Under the pieces are notes generated by a model. It did not search any database, was not told the origin of the DNA, and saw only the letters and a program-made list of their open reading frames with translations. Shown here piece after piece: positions 1 through 12,605 of a stretch of DNA of 64,000 bases. Made by a program: the position numbers and the translations under genes. The stretch is from Adiantum capillus-veneris (lineage: Eukaryota; Streptophyta; Polypodiopsida; Polypodiales; Pteridaceae), in assembly GCA_014529385.2 (NCBI GenBank), contig CM043967.1:83265278-83329277 (forward strand), written 5' to 3'. Every line of letters starts with the position of its first letter. Position 1 is the stretch's first letter.

Positions 1-1024
1 TGTATGTGTGAATGCTCATCCAACTTGGGTGGTGTGTTGGAGCACATCATTATGGCATGCACCTCAAAGTAGTCTTGTTTGGTTGGCCTTGCTAGCAGAG
101 TGATATGTGGTATAGTATTGATGTGTTGTTGCAAGTCGGAATCAATATGTTTACATATAGTAGATTCTAGTGTATTCAGATGCAAAAATTAAATTAGACT
201 ACAGACCCGGAGATCGAGTAAGCATCTCGAACAAGTGTGTGAAGTGGAGAACATTCTTTTATCAAGCTACAAAAAAACCATATGAGTAGTTATACTTTTT
301 GTTATGCAATGAAGAAATGACACACATACAGATCAGATAGTGCACATCATACAAAAGTGCCGTACAAAGTTATGATGGAAAGTCGGCATTGTGTCTCACC
401 AAAAATAGTAAGAATGAAAGTCATGCCCTTCCTCATAGTCTAGTTCAAGCAAACATATAAACATGGAGATTTGGATGCAAATAACAAACCTTTACGAGTA
501 GTTGATGTGGAGTTTTCTCATCAATGTGAGTCCTTTGATCACCACATCATGCTCTCTGTGAGTCCTTCAATCACCATACTTAAGGCAAGCATCCCCTTTT
601 ACATTGAGCTTCTTTGTAATGGTCTATTCATCTTTCAATACTTCCCTTATGTCAATCATTTCTACTCTGCTCTCCATCATCATCTCTTAAAATATTTTTG
701 CCATGAGAACTACTATAAATCTTTCAACCCATCCTTGTCCTTCGACGTGGGTGAGTTTATTGAGCGATCATTAACGCAAGCAACACTGGAAAGCATGTGA
801 TAGTTGACGTAGGTGACTAAAAAGTTCCAAGGAATTTTAGCACTCTTTATGAATCCTTCAATGACTATGCCTGCAAGCGACAAGTGATTAAAAATCTAGA
901 GGATCTGCAGTTGTCTTTGTGAGTCCTTCCATCACCGTACCTCTGACTTCTATCCTTGTGTCAACAAAGCATTTTGTCTAAGCATGTATTGTCATGGTGG
1001 AGGAGTAGCATGCAGTCAAAGAGA
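1..1024. other. Unassigned flank of copia element 1
   Basis: No recognisable gene. The longest frame (471-800, plus) is 109 codons, has no domain I recognise and sits in sequence where near-repeats of 'gtgagtccttcaatcacc' recur at about 525, 560 and 920. I treat it as low-complexity intergenic DNA. The same style continues after the copia element at 4676-5219, as expected if the element split one stretch of DNA. Confidence 0.5.
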
Positions 1025-1029
1025 TGTTG

Positions 1030-1221
1030 TGTTGGGGTAAAGCCCCATGTGGCCGGTTACACCAGGTGCCCACCCACTATACTTATACATTATGTACATA
1101 ATAGAATAAGGGGGCTCACATGTAGAGAGTGAGTTGTAGCGCCTGCAAACACAAGGTCTCCTCTTCTCCTCTCTTCTCCATCAATGCACACATTCACACA
1201 GGCTCTTGCTCGTGCTCTTCA
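1030..1221 (+). repeat. 5' LTR of copia element 1 (192 bp)
   Basis: Begins TGTTGGGG and ends CTCTTCA, directly before the primer binding site. It shares the block around ACTATACTTATNCATTATGT and the block AAGGTCTCCTCTTCTC with the right LTR. It is short for a copia LTR. Confidence 0.9.
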
Positions 1222-1223
1222 CC

Positions 1224-1237
1224 TAGTATCAGAGCTC
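1224..1237 (+). promoter_or_regulatory. Primer binding site (tRNA-iMet-like), copia element 1
   Basis: TAGTATCAGAGCTC lies just after the left LTR end. It matches the copia consensus TGGTATCAGAGC except for one base in the first three, which would weaken pairing to the tRNA 3' end. Confidence 0.75.
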
Positions 1238-1304
1238 AGGGATTGGGAGCACCATCAGAGCTCAGCGGAGAGGAAGGCGGAGAAGCAGCAAAAACTACAG
1301 TACG

Positions 1305-1645
1305 TTTTGCAGATCTATTTTGGCCTACCAAAACGTCTTCATTCAAGCCGATTCTGGGGTTCCTGACCGGTTTTTCATCCTCTTCAACTTTGCAGAAGAA
1401 AGTTCTCTCAAAATCTTCATCGGTTTTGAGATACGTCACTCACACTGCGTGCACGTCTAGGGTACACAGCTGCAATTTTTTACAGATCTGTTTTGACCTG
1501 TAAAAACTACACATTTTAGGTCCATTCCCAATTCTCCCAACCATTTTTGCGTGGTCTACAACTTTGTAGAAGGAAGTTTCTGCAAATTCTGAATGGTTTG
1601 GAAGATATGGGATGACAGGCTGAGGGTATTCGGAAAGTTGAAGAT
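1305..1645 (+). repeat. Tandem duplication in copia 1 leader
   Basis: Two diverged copies of a block of about 171 bp. GCAGATCTATTTTGGCCT near 1311 pairs with ACAGATCTGTTTTGACCT near 1482, and TTTGCAGAAGAAAGTT near 1389 pairs with TTTGTAGAAGGAAGTT near 1561. It lies between the primer binding site and gag. Confidence 0.7.
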
Positions 1646-2776
1646 TATGTATGCCTATTGTGGTCATTTGCTACATTCGGAGAGCTCAAATTGAGCTTTT
1701 GTCATTCTCTTGTTTTGTGCATTGATTTTTTTCTCTCAGTGAAGAGAGTATGGGTTGATATTTTCAACACATTTATGCGCATACCTTGAGAACACTTTGT
1801 GGATGTATGCATTCTTGTGGACTCTCAGGATTCGAGAGTGGCTTCATCATAGGTTATGTGCATTGACTTATGCGATTGAGCAGATTTCAGAAAGTGTGGT
1901 GCACAGATTTGCAGAGAGTTTTGTAAGAATTTTTGGCATGATTGTGAGCTGAATTTTCAGCTGATTTGGATGCTCATTTGCTACACATTTGATACATGCT
2001 GGATGCTCATTTATATTGCCATGTGGATACACATGATATGCGCTTTTCGGCGGATGGTATTCTTCGCCTTGCAATGGCATATGTGGGTTGATTTTCAGTT
2101 GTTTTAAGCATCAATTTGTGTCATATTTTGGTTGGCTTGCATCCAAGTTTATGCTAGTATATGCCTCGCTTGTAGAGTGCGGTTGATGCACTTTGAGTTT
2201 CAGATTACAAGATTGTTTTCCAAGTTCAGGGAGTTGAGACTTTGGGGTAGCTCATTTATGATTGAGTGCAGATTTTGTGCATGATTTGCTCATGGTTTTG
2301 AGCATGTTTATGGCATGTATGGTTATTATGGTTAGATAGATAAATACTGCCGAAACTCTACCATATTTTTGTTGCTAGTTTATTTGTTTATGCGCATGGT
2401 TTGCAATCGTGTTTGGATTGCATTTGGCACTTAGTGGTTGCTTTGCCATAGTGTTTTGGCATCGCATTATGAGTTTTTGCTCACCGGATTATGTCATTTG
2501 ACATACAAGTGGTAATCTCTTAGGAGGGAGATTGTTGATGATAGTTTCATCGATTACCACATAGTGCTCTTGGATTAGAGTGGATTTTTTTGGCATCATT
2601 TGAGGGGTTTTGCTCATTTTGTTTCATTACATTGATCTCCATATTTGCTGATACTTCTCTTAGACAGCTTATGCCAGCTTATGTTGTATTTTGACAGTAC
2701 TTGGTGTATGAGTTAGCCAGGCTTTGGCTATTGTCAGTTGATCGATTTGTGCTTGGTCTTGTTACAGGTTATCGCC

Positions 2777-3451
2777 ATGGATTTGGCATGTACATCATTG
2801 TCAGGGTTTGTGCTTTTCCATACAAAGTTTGATGGTTCAAACTTTGAGCATTAGAAATCAGGTATGCATGAAGCATTGACTCAGTTGGGCCAAGTGTTGC
2901 CACTATAGGGCACGAAAGCTAGGCCAGAGTCTATGACTAACGATGAGTGGAAGGACTTGGATGAGCTTGCACGTTCAACAATCATGTTACACCTTGGTGA
3001 GTCTATCTATCGCATTTGTTGTACAGCTAGAGAGTTATGGCTATGGCAAAGATTGTGCAATGATTTTGGCACAAATGAGTCTAGAGAGATGCCTACAGTC
3101 AAAGGACTATCTCACAGACATAGAGATGTTGTGTGTTGGCATTGTGGTCATACAAGACATGTACGTAGGTGTTGCTTTTGGCGGATGAGACAGCATAGGA
3201 GGGATGCTATCACTTTGGATGATGTGGGAGCAGATGTAGCGTATGTGGGTATGCATGATGGATATGTCGCCTTTGCTTCCATGTTTACTCTTGACTTTCT
3301 TATGTTGGTTTTTGATGACACATTACCTTCGCATTGGATACTAGATGTGAATGCTAGATTCATGTCATGCCAAGTCATGGGTGGTTTAGCCCATATGCTA
3401 GCGGTATGCTTGGACATGTGTGTCTACTTGATGGTTCTATGCATGACATAG
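2777..3451 (+). pseudogene. copia gag remnant with zinc knuckle
   Basis: Frame from ATG 2777. It carries the copia gag start (FHTKFDGSNFE, then two in-frame TAGs), then DEWKDLDELARSTIMLHLGE at 2942-3001 and TARELW, which match the UBN2/gag segment of Tnt1-like elements. A CCHC knuckle, CWHCGHTRHVRRCC (C-x2-C-x4-H-x4-C), lies at 3134-3175. Gag normally builds the cytoplasmic virus-like particle and the knuckle binds genomic RNA. The protein is non-functional because of the stops and a shortened middle. The frame then runs into the protease remnant. Confidence 0.85.
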
Positions 3452-3563
3452 TTGGTGCAAGAGATGTCAGACTATTGTTGCCGAGTGGTGCATCATACGT
3501 GTTGCGAGATGTATGCCATGTGCCAGGTCTGACACAGAGCTTGATCTCAGTGAGTCAGTTATG
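3328..3563 (+). pseudogene. copia protease remnant
   Basis: SHWILDVNARF at about 3331 corresponds to the copia protease start, WILDSGA, with DSG changed to DVN, so the catalytic triad is lost. A second frame at 3367-3564 continues the domain: WFSPYASGMLGHVCLLDGS ... VLRDVCHVPGLTQSLISVSQL. That C-terminal part is typical of copia protease. A frameshift separates the two halves. Confidence 0.75.
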
Positions 3564-3589
3564 AGACATCGAATGCCAGGTAGTGCTGG

Positions 3590-4330
3590 ATGAGCACATT
3601 TTTCAGATTGCATCGTGGACAACTAGTCATAGCGAGAGGTGCTAGTGTTGGCACGATTCATGCAATGCGAGTACGTCACATACGAGACCACACAGTCTTC
3701 GTGAGTACGCAGCCATGCAGAGAGACGAGGCACGTCTCCTTTGCTGATAGGTTGCATGATGCTCTAGTTTGTGAGCATGTTGAGCCAGTTGTGCAGACAA
3801 TTGTGCAGCAGGGCATGTCATTTGTGGATACGATGACGGATACGGATGGCTTGAGTGTTAAGGATTCAGCCGTGGTTCAATCATTCATGGATACGCTTAG
3901 GCCAGAGGCTGATGTGTGTGAGTTGGAGTTGGGCATTGCTCTTGCCACACAGGATTCATGACAGATAGATGCTCTTGGTGCGCATGTGACATGCGATGGA
4001 CACGAGGATGGATTCCAGGGATCGGAGTTCGGCTGTCAGAGTGATTTCCATGAGTGCAGTTGTGAGGCAGATTTGGTTGAGATGGTCAGATTGGCAGATA
4101 TTGCTAGGATTGCATCAGCACTCACAAGTCTCATGTACGAGATACTCATCTTGAGACCCAAGATTGCATTTGCAGTGGGAGCAGTTAGTTGTGCAGTGAT
4201 GACTGGGGTTGGCCTTGAGCATAGGGGTACTTTGCAGCGTATGGTGAGATATCTGTAGGATGTGTGCGGCTTTGGTGAGGAATATGGTGTCGATTGCTCT
4301 ATACTTCCTCTACAATTAGAGCTGGATGCA
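3590..4330 (+). pseudogene. copia pol C-terminal remnant
   Basis: Frame 3590-3961 starts with FRLHRGQLVIARG and continues without a domain I can place. After 3986, LTSLMYEILILRPKIAFAVG ... HRGTLQRMVRYL at about 4125-4258 matches the copia reverse transcriptase/RNase H boundary (GSLMYAMVCTRPDIAFAVG ... RYL type). The integrase core and reverse transcriptase that should lie between are absent, so a deletion of roughly 2 kb or more is inferred. Confidence 0.7.
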
Positions 4331-4446
4331 CACATATTGAGTGAACCAGTGGGCGTTGACTGAGGTCATACTTGTAATGGCCTTGTACAGGTTTTGTACG
4401 GTTTTCTTTTCTCTCTCACGGCCACATTGGCCTTTACATGGGAGGT

Positions 4447-4670
4447 CGTTGGGGTAAAGCCCCATGTGGCCGGTTAGGCCAGGTGCCTGCCCACTATACT
4501 TATTCATTATGTACATAATATAATAAGGGGGATCACATGTAGAGAGTGATTTTTAGCCCCTGCAAACACAAGGTCTCCTCTTCTCTTCTCCATCACTGCA
4601 CACACTCACACACGCTCTTCCCTTCTCCATCACTGCACACACTCACACACGCTCTTGCTTGCGCTCTTCA
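4447..4670 (+). repeat. 3' LTR of copia element 1 (224 bp)
   Basis: Copy of the left LTR. The first base has changed (CGTTGGGG rather than TGTTGGGG). It is longer because a 35-36 bp block ending in CACACACGCTCTT is duplicated in tandem at about 4583-4655. A short purine-rich stretch (ATGGGAGGT) precedes it as the likely polypurine tract. Confidence 0.9.
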
Positions 4671-4675
4671 TGTTG

Positions 4676-5219
4676 TTGGTTGATTTAAAAAGTGCCTATT
4701 GTGGTTGTAGGGTTTAGAATATAAGGAGATCAACACATGGTCAAAAAACTCAAAGATTCCTTGCCACATCCATGTTGGTCATATCTTGCAATCAACACAT
4801 TCCAAGAATGGGCACAACTACCCTAATCTCTATCCTCATGTCAATGAAGTCTACCCTAATCTCTATGATCATGTTGATGGCAATCTCCACCATTATCTCT
4901 TCTATGACCTTTGCCCTCACATTGATTGTCGCTTTCACTTTTACTATCATGTCTACTACCACCACCATTACTTCTATGCTGTCCCTTTTCTTTCAACTAA
5001 GCCTTAGAATCCTGGTTGTTACATCTTCAGCAATCTCCATCATTGTGTCGATCATGTCTACTATAATCTCCATCATCATCTCTTCTATCATAGGCACACT
5101 AAAAGAGTTACACGGCTATGTGGAAAGGGGTGAGAGGTGATTGCATTTGGATAGACTTCCTCACTTTGCATATGTCAAACGCAATCTAGTGCCTCGTTGC
5201 CTTGCTCCTATTGGAAAAT
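4676..5219. other. Low-complexity unassigned stretch
   Basis: Rich in ATCTCTATCNTCATG-type short repeats. The 122-codon frame at 4772-5140 is a by-product: it is almost all Ile, Ser, Met and Thr and has no recognised domain. No gene supported. Confidence 0.5.
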
Positions 5220-5592
5220 TTTTTGCAGCAGTGTACTCCAAGAGATGATGTCTCAGACAAGAAGCTCCTCATCCACTCTTTTTTTTTTTGACGTAGACTA
5301 CGTATGCCGGGTATACATATCGATCAAGGCGATGCCAAGCAGCACATTGTTTTTTAACAGTCCCTGACTAGTAATATCATTGGAATTTTTTCGCCCATAT
5401 TAGCATCTTGCATAATGCCACATGCCTTCAAGATGCAAGCGTAGGTGATTGCATCTAGAGAGACACCCTCAATTTGCATCTGCCGAAAACAACCGAGTGC
5501 TTCCAAGGCAGTAGGTGATTGCATTTACAGCATGCCCTGAGTTTGCATCTACCAAAAATAGCCCAAGGCTTCCTCGCCTTGTCCCTTTTGGG
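5220..5592 (-). pseudogene. PPR gene fragment (antisense), part 1
   Basis: Read on the minus strand this gives PPR-type text such as DAITYACILKACGIMQDAN (5420-5460) and repeats the 'conserved in the window' blocks GATGCAAGCGTAGGTGATTGCAT and AAGAAGCTCCTCATCCACTC. PLS-class PPR proteins bind organelle RNA in plants. Stops and a T-rich insertion near 5279 break it. It continues beyond the LTR element that starts at 5598: joining 5592 to 8968 restores contiguous target DNA. Confidence 0.75.
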
Positions 5593-5597
5593 CACAT

Positions 5598-5641
5598 TGT
5601 CAAAGTCGACGATGTGGAAGTGTAGAGACCAAGGGGAGTGA

Positions 5642-5727
<86 letters not shown>

Positions 5728-5915
5728 CTTGAACCAATCAACCTTGGCAATGAATAATTGAATGTGTATACAATGGAGGCAAGGGGTTGCTTATATAGCA
5801 ACCTCAATAAATTGCTCTACCCAAACTTTCATAAATAAGTAAAATAAATACCTAAAAGCCAAACTAAATAATGGATTACATTGGGTAGTTCACTTGAGAT
5901 GCCAAAACTCAAACA
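5598..5915 (-). repeat. 3' LTR (in element orientation), 318 bp
   Basis: On the minus strand it runs from TGTTTGAGTTTTGGCATC to CTTTGACA, with canonical TG...CA ends. Holds a (GA)n tract of about 76 bp at 5650-5725. Confidence 0.85.
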
Positions 5916-6271
5916 CTCTCTCTAGAGCTCATAGTGGACATCAATAGTGAGACCAAGTCGATGAAGAAGCTACCGTGGACACCGTTAGGAGAAACTTGGA
6001 CTCAATTTTGGGCCCTGTAAGAAATGCCAACTCAGCATAGAGAGAGGTAATTATGAAAAATACAAAAGTTTTTTTTTTGGAATTCTATTTCTCATAGTAC
6101 ATGTATACGTAAAAGTTTGCTCAATCACTTAAATGCTTGCTTGTACAAAATGCTTTTTGAGAGCCCAACTTAAGTGTACACAAAAATCCATGTCTGTGAA
6201 TCTTAATGAGTGATGTGATGTGTGATGAGAGGAAACACATAAGAGTTGTTTTTTAAATATATATAAATAAT

Positions 6272-6532
6272 ACCACGGATGCATCTGGAACGTCAAAAAA
6301 CAATAAGATAGCTCTTTAAAACGCTGAAATCTGACGTCTCTAGCTCAAGATATAGCATTTTTAAGCCTAGGGCCTCATGAGGTCAGTACCAAGCGAATAG
6401 AGCCTCTATTCGCTTGGTACTGACCTCATGAGGCCCTAGGCTTAAAAATGCTATATCTTGAGCTAGAGACGTCAGATTTCAGCGTTTTAAAGAGCTATCT
6501 TAAGGTTTTGGACAGTTTAGATGCACCGTGGG
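6272..6532. repeat. Large palindrome, perfect 99-bp arms
   Basis: Arms 6304-6402 and 6404-6502 are exact reverse complements around a single unpaired base (6403, C), by hand pairing of every position. Outside this core the inverted similarity continues with clear divergence: CCACGGATGCATCTGG near 6273 pairs with the complement of TAGATGCACCGTGG near 6519-6531. Older, diverged pieces of the same arms recur at about 6560-6640. The RNA would fold into one long hairpin. It lies inside the minus-strand LTR element. Confidence 0.9.
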
Positions 6533-7243
6533 CTTTAAAAATTCTATATCTTAATCCTAGAGCCTCATGAGGTCAAAACCAAGTGAATATAGGTCCTAGA
6601 GACCCCTCAAGGGCCTCTATTTGCTTGGTTCTGACTCCTTCATAGTCTTAAATAGTACCTATCAATCACTATCAAGTACAATCTGTTCAAATTTAAATTG
6701 CGAGTACTTCATAAAAAGGTGATTGATACTTGTGAGAGATGCACAAGTACAAGTACTTCACTTTATAGGATAGAAACAGCGGGTCATAAAAAGGCATTCG
6801 ACGCTTGTGCAAGATGTCATTATCAAGCGCCTTACTTTTCTGATGATAGTGACAATTTCACCAAAATGGTTTTCATGGACATTTTCAAAATGAGAAAAAA
6901 GGTTTTTTCAACGTAACGTTAGCCTTCTTCCTATTGACTAAGGAGCATTCTCTCACTAGAGGTAAAAGGCCCGAAAATGAGTCCATTTCTTTGCTAATGC
7001 CCTAAAAGTGGCCGTCAATTGGATACACCTCGATGTTGCCCCCCTCAGCCTTGTACCTGAGAATAACGCCATCTTGAGCATCGGTTGTTTTTGTAGAAAA
7101 TTTGAATTGTAGACCACACTACTTCCAATAATCCCCATTCGTAAATTGTGAACACATCACGTCCAAAATATAAAACTCCAAGATGATGAAATATTAGAAC
7201 ACATCGTGTCCATGATCCAACCAACAATAATGGATTAGTGCAC

Positions 7244-8093
7244 TCATCCATAGTGTTTTAGATGTCTGATTGGTTCTGTGCTAGATTCATGTGCATTGGA
7301 CTCCGACCTATGGGTCCAAACACCGGTAACTTGAACTCCAACACAAGGATCCAAATTAAATATATGGAGCACTGTTTGTCCCTCTTTGCCACTCACAAGC
7401 CTCTCTTTGGTTGAAGCTAGTGGTGACACTTGCACTTTGATTAGAAATCGTCGAGGCCACTGTGGCCGCCACCACGTGTGCCATGCCGATCTCATTTGTC
7501 AAATCTTTATTATCATAATCTTTGTCTAACTTCCCTTTGACTTTGTCTATCTGTGAGTTCCTACTTTTGCCTTTGGCTTCAAACTTCCGAGTCAAACAAA
7601 GCGTTGAGTCACATTCATAACAACTATGGTCGTACCTCGTGGGTACCAAGGCAGCTAACTGAGTACTGGTATGCCATCCTTGTCGAGCTTGCCTTTGTCG
7701 TTGTCCTCTACTAAACTCATCCATTTGCTTTTGACTTCACAATCTCGAGCCAAACAATTTTTTGAGTTCCTTGAGAATTGTGCCGATACAGGCTGCCAAG
7801 TGGATGGTTGATTTGCTATCCATAGCCACTTGTTGGTTTTGGTCGTTGCTGCCGTGGGCGATCGAGCAAGGGGGGGGCCATGTGAAGTACCTTCTCACAC
7901 TCCAAAAAAATTGCCGCACGAACCAAGCCACAAAATTCTCCAAATTGTCCCTCTCTCCTATTCCCGAGCCGCTTTGCAATATCCATCCCTCTCTGGAACT
8001 CCAAGTTCCAAGCCGCTCAAAACTCCCATCAATTGGACGCTCAAAGCTTAACACTAGGAGTTCAATTAGATCTCCAATTCTCTTCCAAGCCAC
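7244..8093 (-). pseudogene. gag/protease-like remnant of the 5598-8962 element
   Basis: Minus frame 8093 to 7737 (118 codons), an in-frame TGA, then 7724 to 7356 give a basic, Gln/Arg/Lys-rich protein with HSCYECDSTLCLTRKFEAKG near 7600, possibly a broken zinc knuckle. Near 7350 the minus DNA TTGGATCCTTGTGTTGG resembles the start of a copia protease (WILDSG), but the motif is destroyed. I cannot identify a gag fold, so the assignment rests on position between the primer site and the far LTR. Confidence 0.4.
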
Positions 8094-8232
8094 TCCTAAG
8101 GCTCGCTAAGGTCCCCCTCTGGGCTCCAATCTCCTCGCTTTAGTCGCTTAAGAGAGCAATCATCTCAACTGTTCTGCAGAGCTCAAAAGCCCCAGAGACT
8201 CCTAGGGGTTTCCATACCAAGGAGAAAGGAGT

Positions 8233-8253
8233 GGGGGGGGGGGGGGGGGGGGG
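8233..8253 (+). repeat. Poly-G tract
   Basis: Run of 21 G bases inside the LTR element. Its length in an assembly is unreliable. Confidence 0.9.
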
Positions 8254-8638
8254 AATTGGGTCGCCAATTGACGTTTTAAAACACTTTAACAGGGGGAAAG
8301 GGAAGGGGGAGAAATCGGATGGCGTTCAGAATGCGGTATGTGGAAGGTGGGTCGCGTGCTTCCCAACTTGGCATCTCAAAACGTAGGGGCACAAGCTCAA
8401 GACGTCAGCGGTGTTTCAAAACGCTCTCAAGGACCACGACCAAAAGTTGTCGTCGGTTGGGTGTTTCAAAACGCTCATAGGGACAATAGGGAGGAAAATT
8501 CCGGTGCCGGCTAGGAAGTATTGCGTTTTAGAATGCCGACACCAAAGGGAAGAGAGGTGTCTGCGACAATGGAGATCTCACTTGCTCTTCTCTGTTATGC
8601 AACTCCACCTCCACCAAGGATCTTCAAGCACGACTCTA

Positions 8639-8649
8639 CTCTGATACCA
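8639..8649 (-). promoter_or_regulatory. Primer binding site (tRNA-iMet-like)
   Basis: Minus-strand TGGTATCAGAG abuts the end of the 5' LTR. It is the standard copia primer sequence. Confidence 0.8.
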
Positions 8650-8962
<313 letters not shown>

Positions 8963-8967
8963 CACAT

Positions 8968-9420
8968 CACGTGAACAATGTCCTCTAAAAGATTGCGTGA
9001 AGCACGTTTTGTGCTTTCTGCAGGGCACTAGATTTGGCATACATGTTGATGGTAGTGCTAAGAACAACGTTGCTTTTCAACAGCCACCACTAACTGGCAA
9101 TATCATCCTAAATTTTTTTGCCCACATAAGAATCTTGCATAATGCCACATGCCTTCAAGATGCAATCGTATGTGATTGCATTTTGAGAGACACTCTCAGT
9201 TTGCATGCGTTGAACATAACCCAATGCTTCCACACCTTGCACTTGTTGTGCAAAATCTACAATCAGTGTGTTCCAAGTGATGACGTTCCACACAAGAAGC
9301 TCCTCATCCACTCTTTGTACTTGTTGAGCAGCACCAAGAATGACATTTTTTTTCAACAGCCCCTGACTACCAATATCATCTAAGTTCTTTTGTCCATATC
9401 AGTGCCTTGCATAATTACTT
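8968..9420 (-). pseudogene. PPR gene fragment (antisense), part 2
   Basis: Minus frame 9356-9108 carries VWNVITWNTLIVDFAQQVQG and NAITYDCILKACGIMQDSY, the P- and S-type PPR motifs found in plant organellar RNA-binding proteins. It is the continuation of 5220-5592 across the inserted LTR element. Frameshifts and missing motif positions mark it as a pseudogene. Confidence 0.8.
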
Positions 9421-9593
9421 CGTTAACGTAGTGTCGTTTTCAAAGAACTCCGCCTGTCAATGACCCACGTGGCCAGCGCTTTACAGCGCTAAAAAAAGCT
9501 ATGCCGTGCCAGCACTGTTAGAGCTACGCCGTCAAAAGCTACGCCATAAACAAATAGCAGAAGCAACTCGCAACAGAAGCAGTTCCTCGCAGG

Positions 9594-10560
<967 letters not shown>

Positions 10561-11060
10561 TTTAATGCAATTGCCACGTGGTGGCTTGTGCGTCCTGATA
10601 ACGAAAAAAGAGCCTTTGCCTAACCAAGTAATAAGGTTTTGAAGGAGGCCCCTTTGTAATGAAGTGTTTAGTGAGGTTTTTATGCATTAAGAAAAGAGCC
10701 ATGAGAAAAAGCCTACCTCGTCAATATGGCGAGAGAATTCTTCAATATCACAGATTTTGTAGACCAAGCTCCTCCCTATTCATTCCAATAGTAGAAGGTC
10801 GACAATGTCAATGTTTGCCTCGTCGGCATATTAAAATTGACCGTCATCTGCAATAAAACGTCTGCGCCTTCCCGGCGTAGAGATCGTAGCAGCTTTGTGT
10901 GTAACAAGACCCAGTGGCTAGTTGAATAGCAAACTCCCCTGTGCAGGGACACCAGCACGTTTTCTTTTTTTCTATAACGTAAGAAGTAAAGAACACATAC
11001 AAATAATGAGATTAGATTTCTACCATGCTCACAATCATGGATTGATATCGTCAATTTAGT
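10561..11060. other. Unassigned stretch upstream of Helitron remnant
   Basis: Contains a 65-codon plus frame (10659-10856) without a recognisable domain. It may be 5' Helitron sequence, but I could not find a 5'-TC terminus that I would defend. Confidence 0.3.
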
Positions 11061-11392
11061 ATACCAATGGAGTTAAGACGTTGCAGCAATATTCAGACCT
11101 TTAAGCATATGCTTTGTTTGTGGTGTAGTTTTCATCCAAAGAAGTGCCTCTTTTGATTGTACTTGAGCTCCAGACGAGACATTGATTGCAATGTTTGCTA
11201 GTAGTCTATTGGTATCCAGCTTAGAGGCTACACAAACGCAATGGGTGCAGTGCTCCACTTGTGAGAACTCAAGTGCACATCGCAGATATTGTGTGCCCTT
11301 ACTTCGAGACTACACAAGAAGAATATTGAACGGCAATCAGCTTCACATACAGCTACTGAGCGTCATTGACATATCTGTCAATGCCATCTGAA
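11061..11392 (+). pseudogene. Cys-rich N-terminal piece of a Helitron protein
   Basis: Reads ICFVCGVVFIQRSA..FDCT and then WVQCSTCENSSAHRRYCVP across 11107-11310, i.e. closely spaced Cys pairs of the kind found in front of the Rep domain in plant Helitron proteins. It ends in TGA at 11389-11391 and the Rep frame follows in another phase. Confidence 0.5.
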
Positions 11393-12605
11393 CGTGACAA
11401 CAATTGCACGAGGTCCACTAGACAGACGTTCAATATTAGATAACCCTCTGTTATCATGGAGTAAAGAGCACAGAACAACCTTCACAGAGCAAGACCTAGC
11501 TACATCACAAGTGGCAGACATACTTGCATTCAATCTTGAGAACAACTTCGTACTACAGAAGTACATGTCGATGGCTGAACGACCGAATAAGAAGCTTGGC
11601 CTTTGCATACTAAGTCAAGATAGTGTGAGCAAGATCATTCAACAACAACAAGACAATGCACCATTTGCACTGATGGCGCAGCTTGACACAAGTTTGATAT
11701 TTGGTATCATTGAAAACATCGTTGAACCAGCCAGGAGAAGAGCATTCACCGCTAGCGATACTTACCAATTTGCTTCTCTGCAGCTCCGTGGCCGTCAACA
11801 ATTGCTTGAGAGAACAATTACTTTCAAGCCCAACAGCATGCCTGCCGCACCAAGCTCTTTGAACGACATCACAATAGAGTCGAGAGCGTTTCCATTCCTA
11901 TTCCCTTTTGGGAAAGGCCAGTATGATGGTAAAATCAACTTCAGTATATATGTAAAGATACGTGCATTGACTCTGTTCTCTGTTTACACCCTGTACAAGC
12001 CATACCTGCTCATAATGTACCAACTAAAGCAGGCACTTATGTTGGCTAACAATACACACACGAGCTTGTTGCAAAAGGACATTGACAACTACAAGAGGGC
12101 CAATCATACAGCAACTGACGAAGATACTGTGAGACATGTGCTCCGATACAGCACCCCTTCTAGCATGCCAGGTTCCTGCTTGTGGCACCGCAAGAACCTA
12201 AAGAACTTGATAGCAATGGTGGACGAATGGGCAATGCCTGATTTCTTCTTGACTTTCACTTCCGAGGAGGTCACAGACACAAGATGGCCTCAGATTGACA
12301 CGATCGAGCTAATTACACGTCAGTTAAATGCCTCCTTCACTTGGACAGACTGCCCAGTCGAATGCGCCCTCACCTTCCACTCTAAGTTCCAAATGCTTAT
12401 GTACAAATATATACTTGCGAAAGGTGTGTTGGGCCATGTACAACACCACTTGGTTAGATACGAGGTCCAAAATAGAGGATCATTGCATGCTCATGTCATA
12501 CTGTGGATGCATGAAGAAGACAAAGAGCAACTATCTGCTGAAATTGCTGCATACATCCTGACAGAAACTGGCTCTGTGGTTTTGCCAGAAGTAAGCTGGC
12601 TCTGA
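11393..12605 (+). pseudogene. Helitron Rep (Helitron_like_N) remnant
   Basis: Open for about 403 codons. It has ESRAFPFLFPFGKGQYDGK (about 11877-11932, the FPxLFPxGxG signature), LWHRKNLKNLIAMVDEWAMP plus DFFLTFTSEE, CALTFHSKF, and RYEVQNRGSLHAHVILWMH with the HUH histidines at 12486-12494. These are in the order of the Helitron_like_N domain, which nicks single-stranded DNA for rolling-circle transposition. The two-histidine metal site looks intact. There is no ATG at the 5' end, and the frame is lost at about 12600. The downstream catalytic tyrosine block and the Pif1 helicase domain are not found, so it is a truncated, inactive copy. Confidence 0.85.

Larger units (their letters stand above)
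1030..4670 (+). mobile_element. Ty1-copia LTR element, internally deleted
   Basis: Two direct repeats start at 1030 (TGTTGGGGTAAAGCCCC) and 4447 (same with TG changed to CG) and end in CTCTTCA at 1221 and 4670. They are flanked by a perfect 5-bp TSD, TGTTG, at 1025-1029 and 4671-4675. A primer binding site like initiator-tRNA-Met (TAGTATCAGAGC, two bases off the usual TGGTATCAGAGC region) follows the left LTR. The interior is only about 3.2 kb. It keeps parts of gag, the zinc knuckle, a protease remnant and the extreme C-terminal end of pol, in copia order. Most of integrase and reverse transcriptase is missing, so the copy is dead and could only move in trans. Confidence 0.9.
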
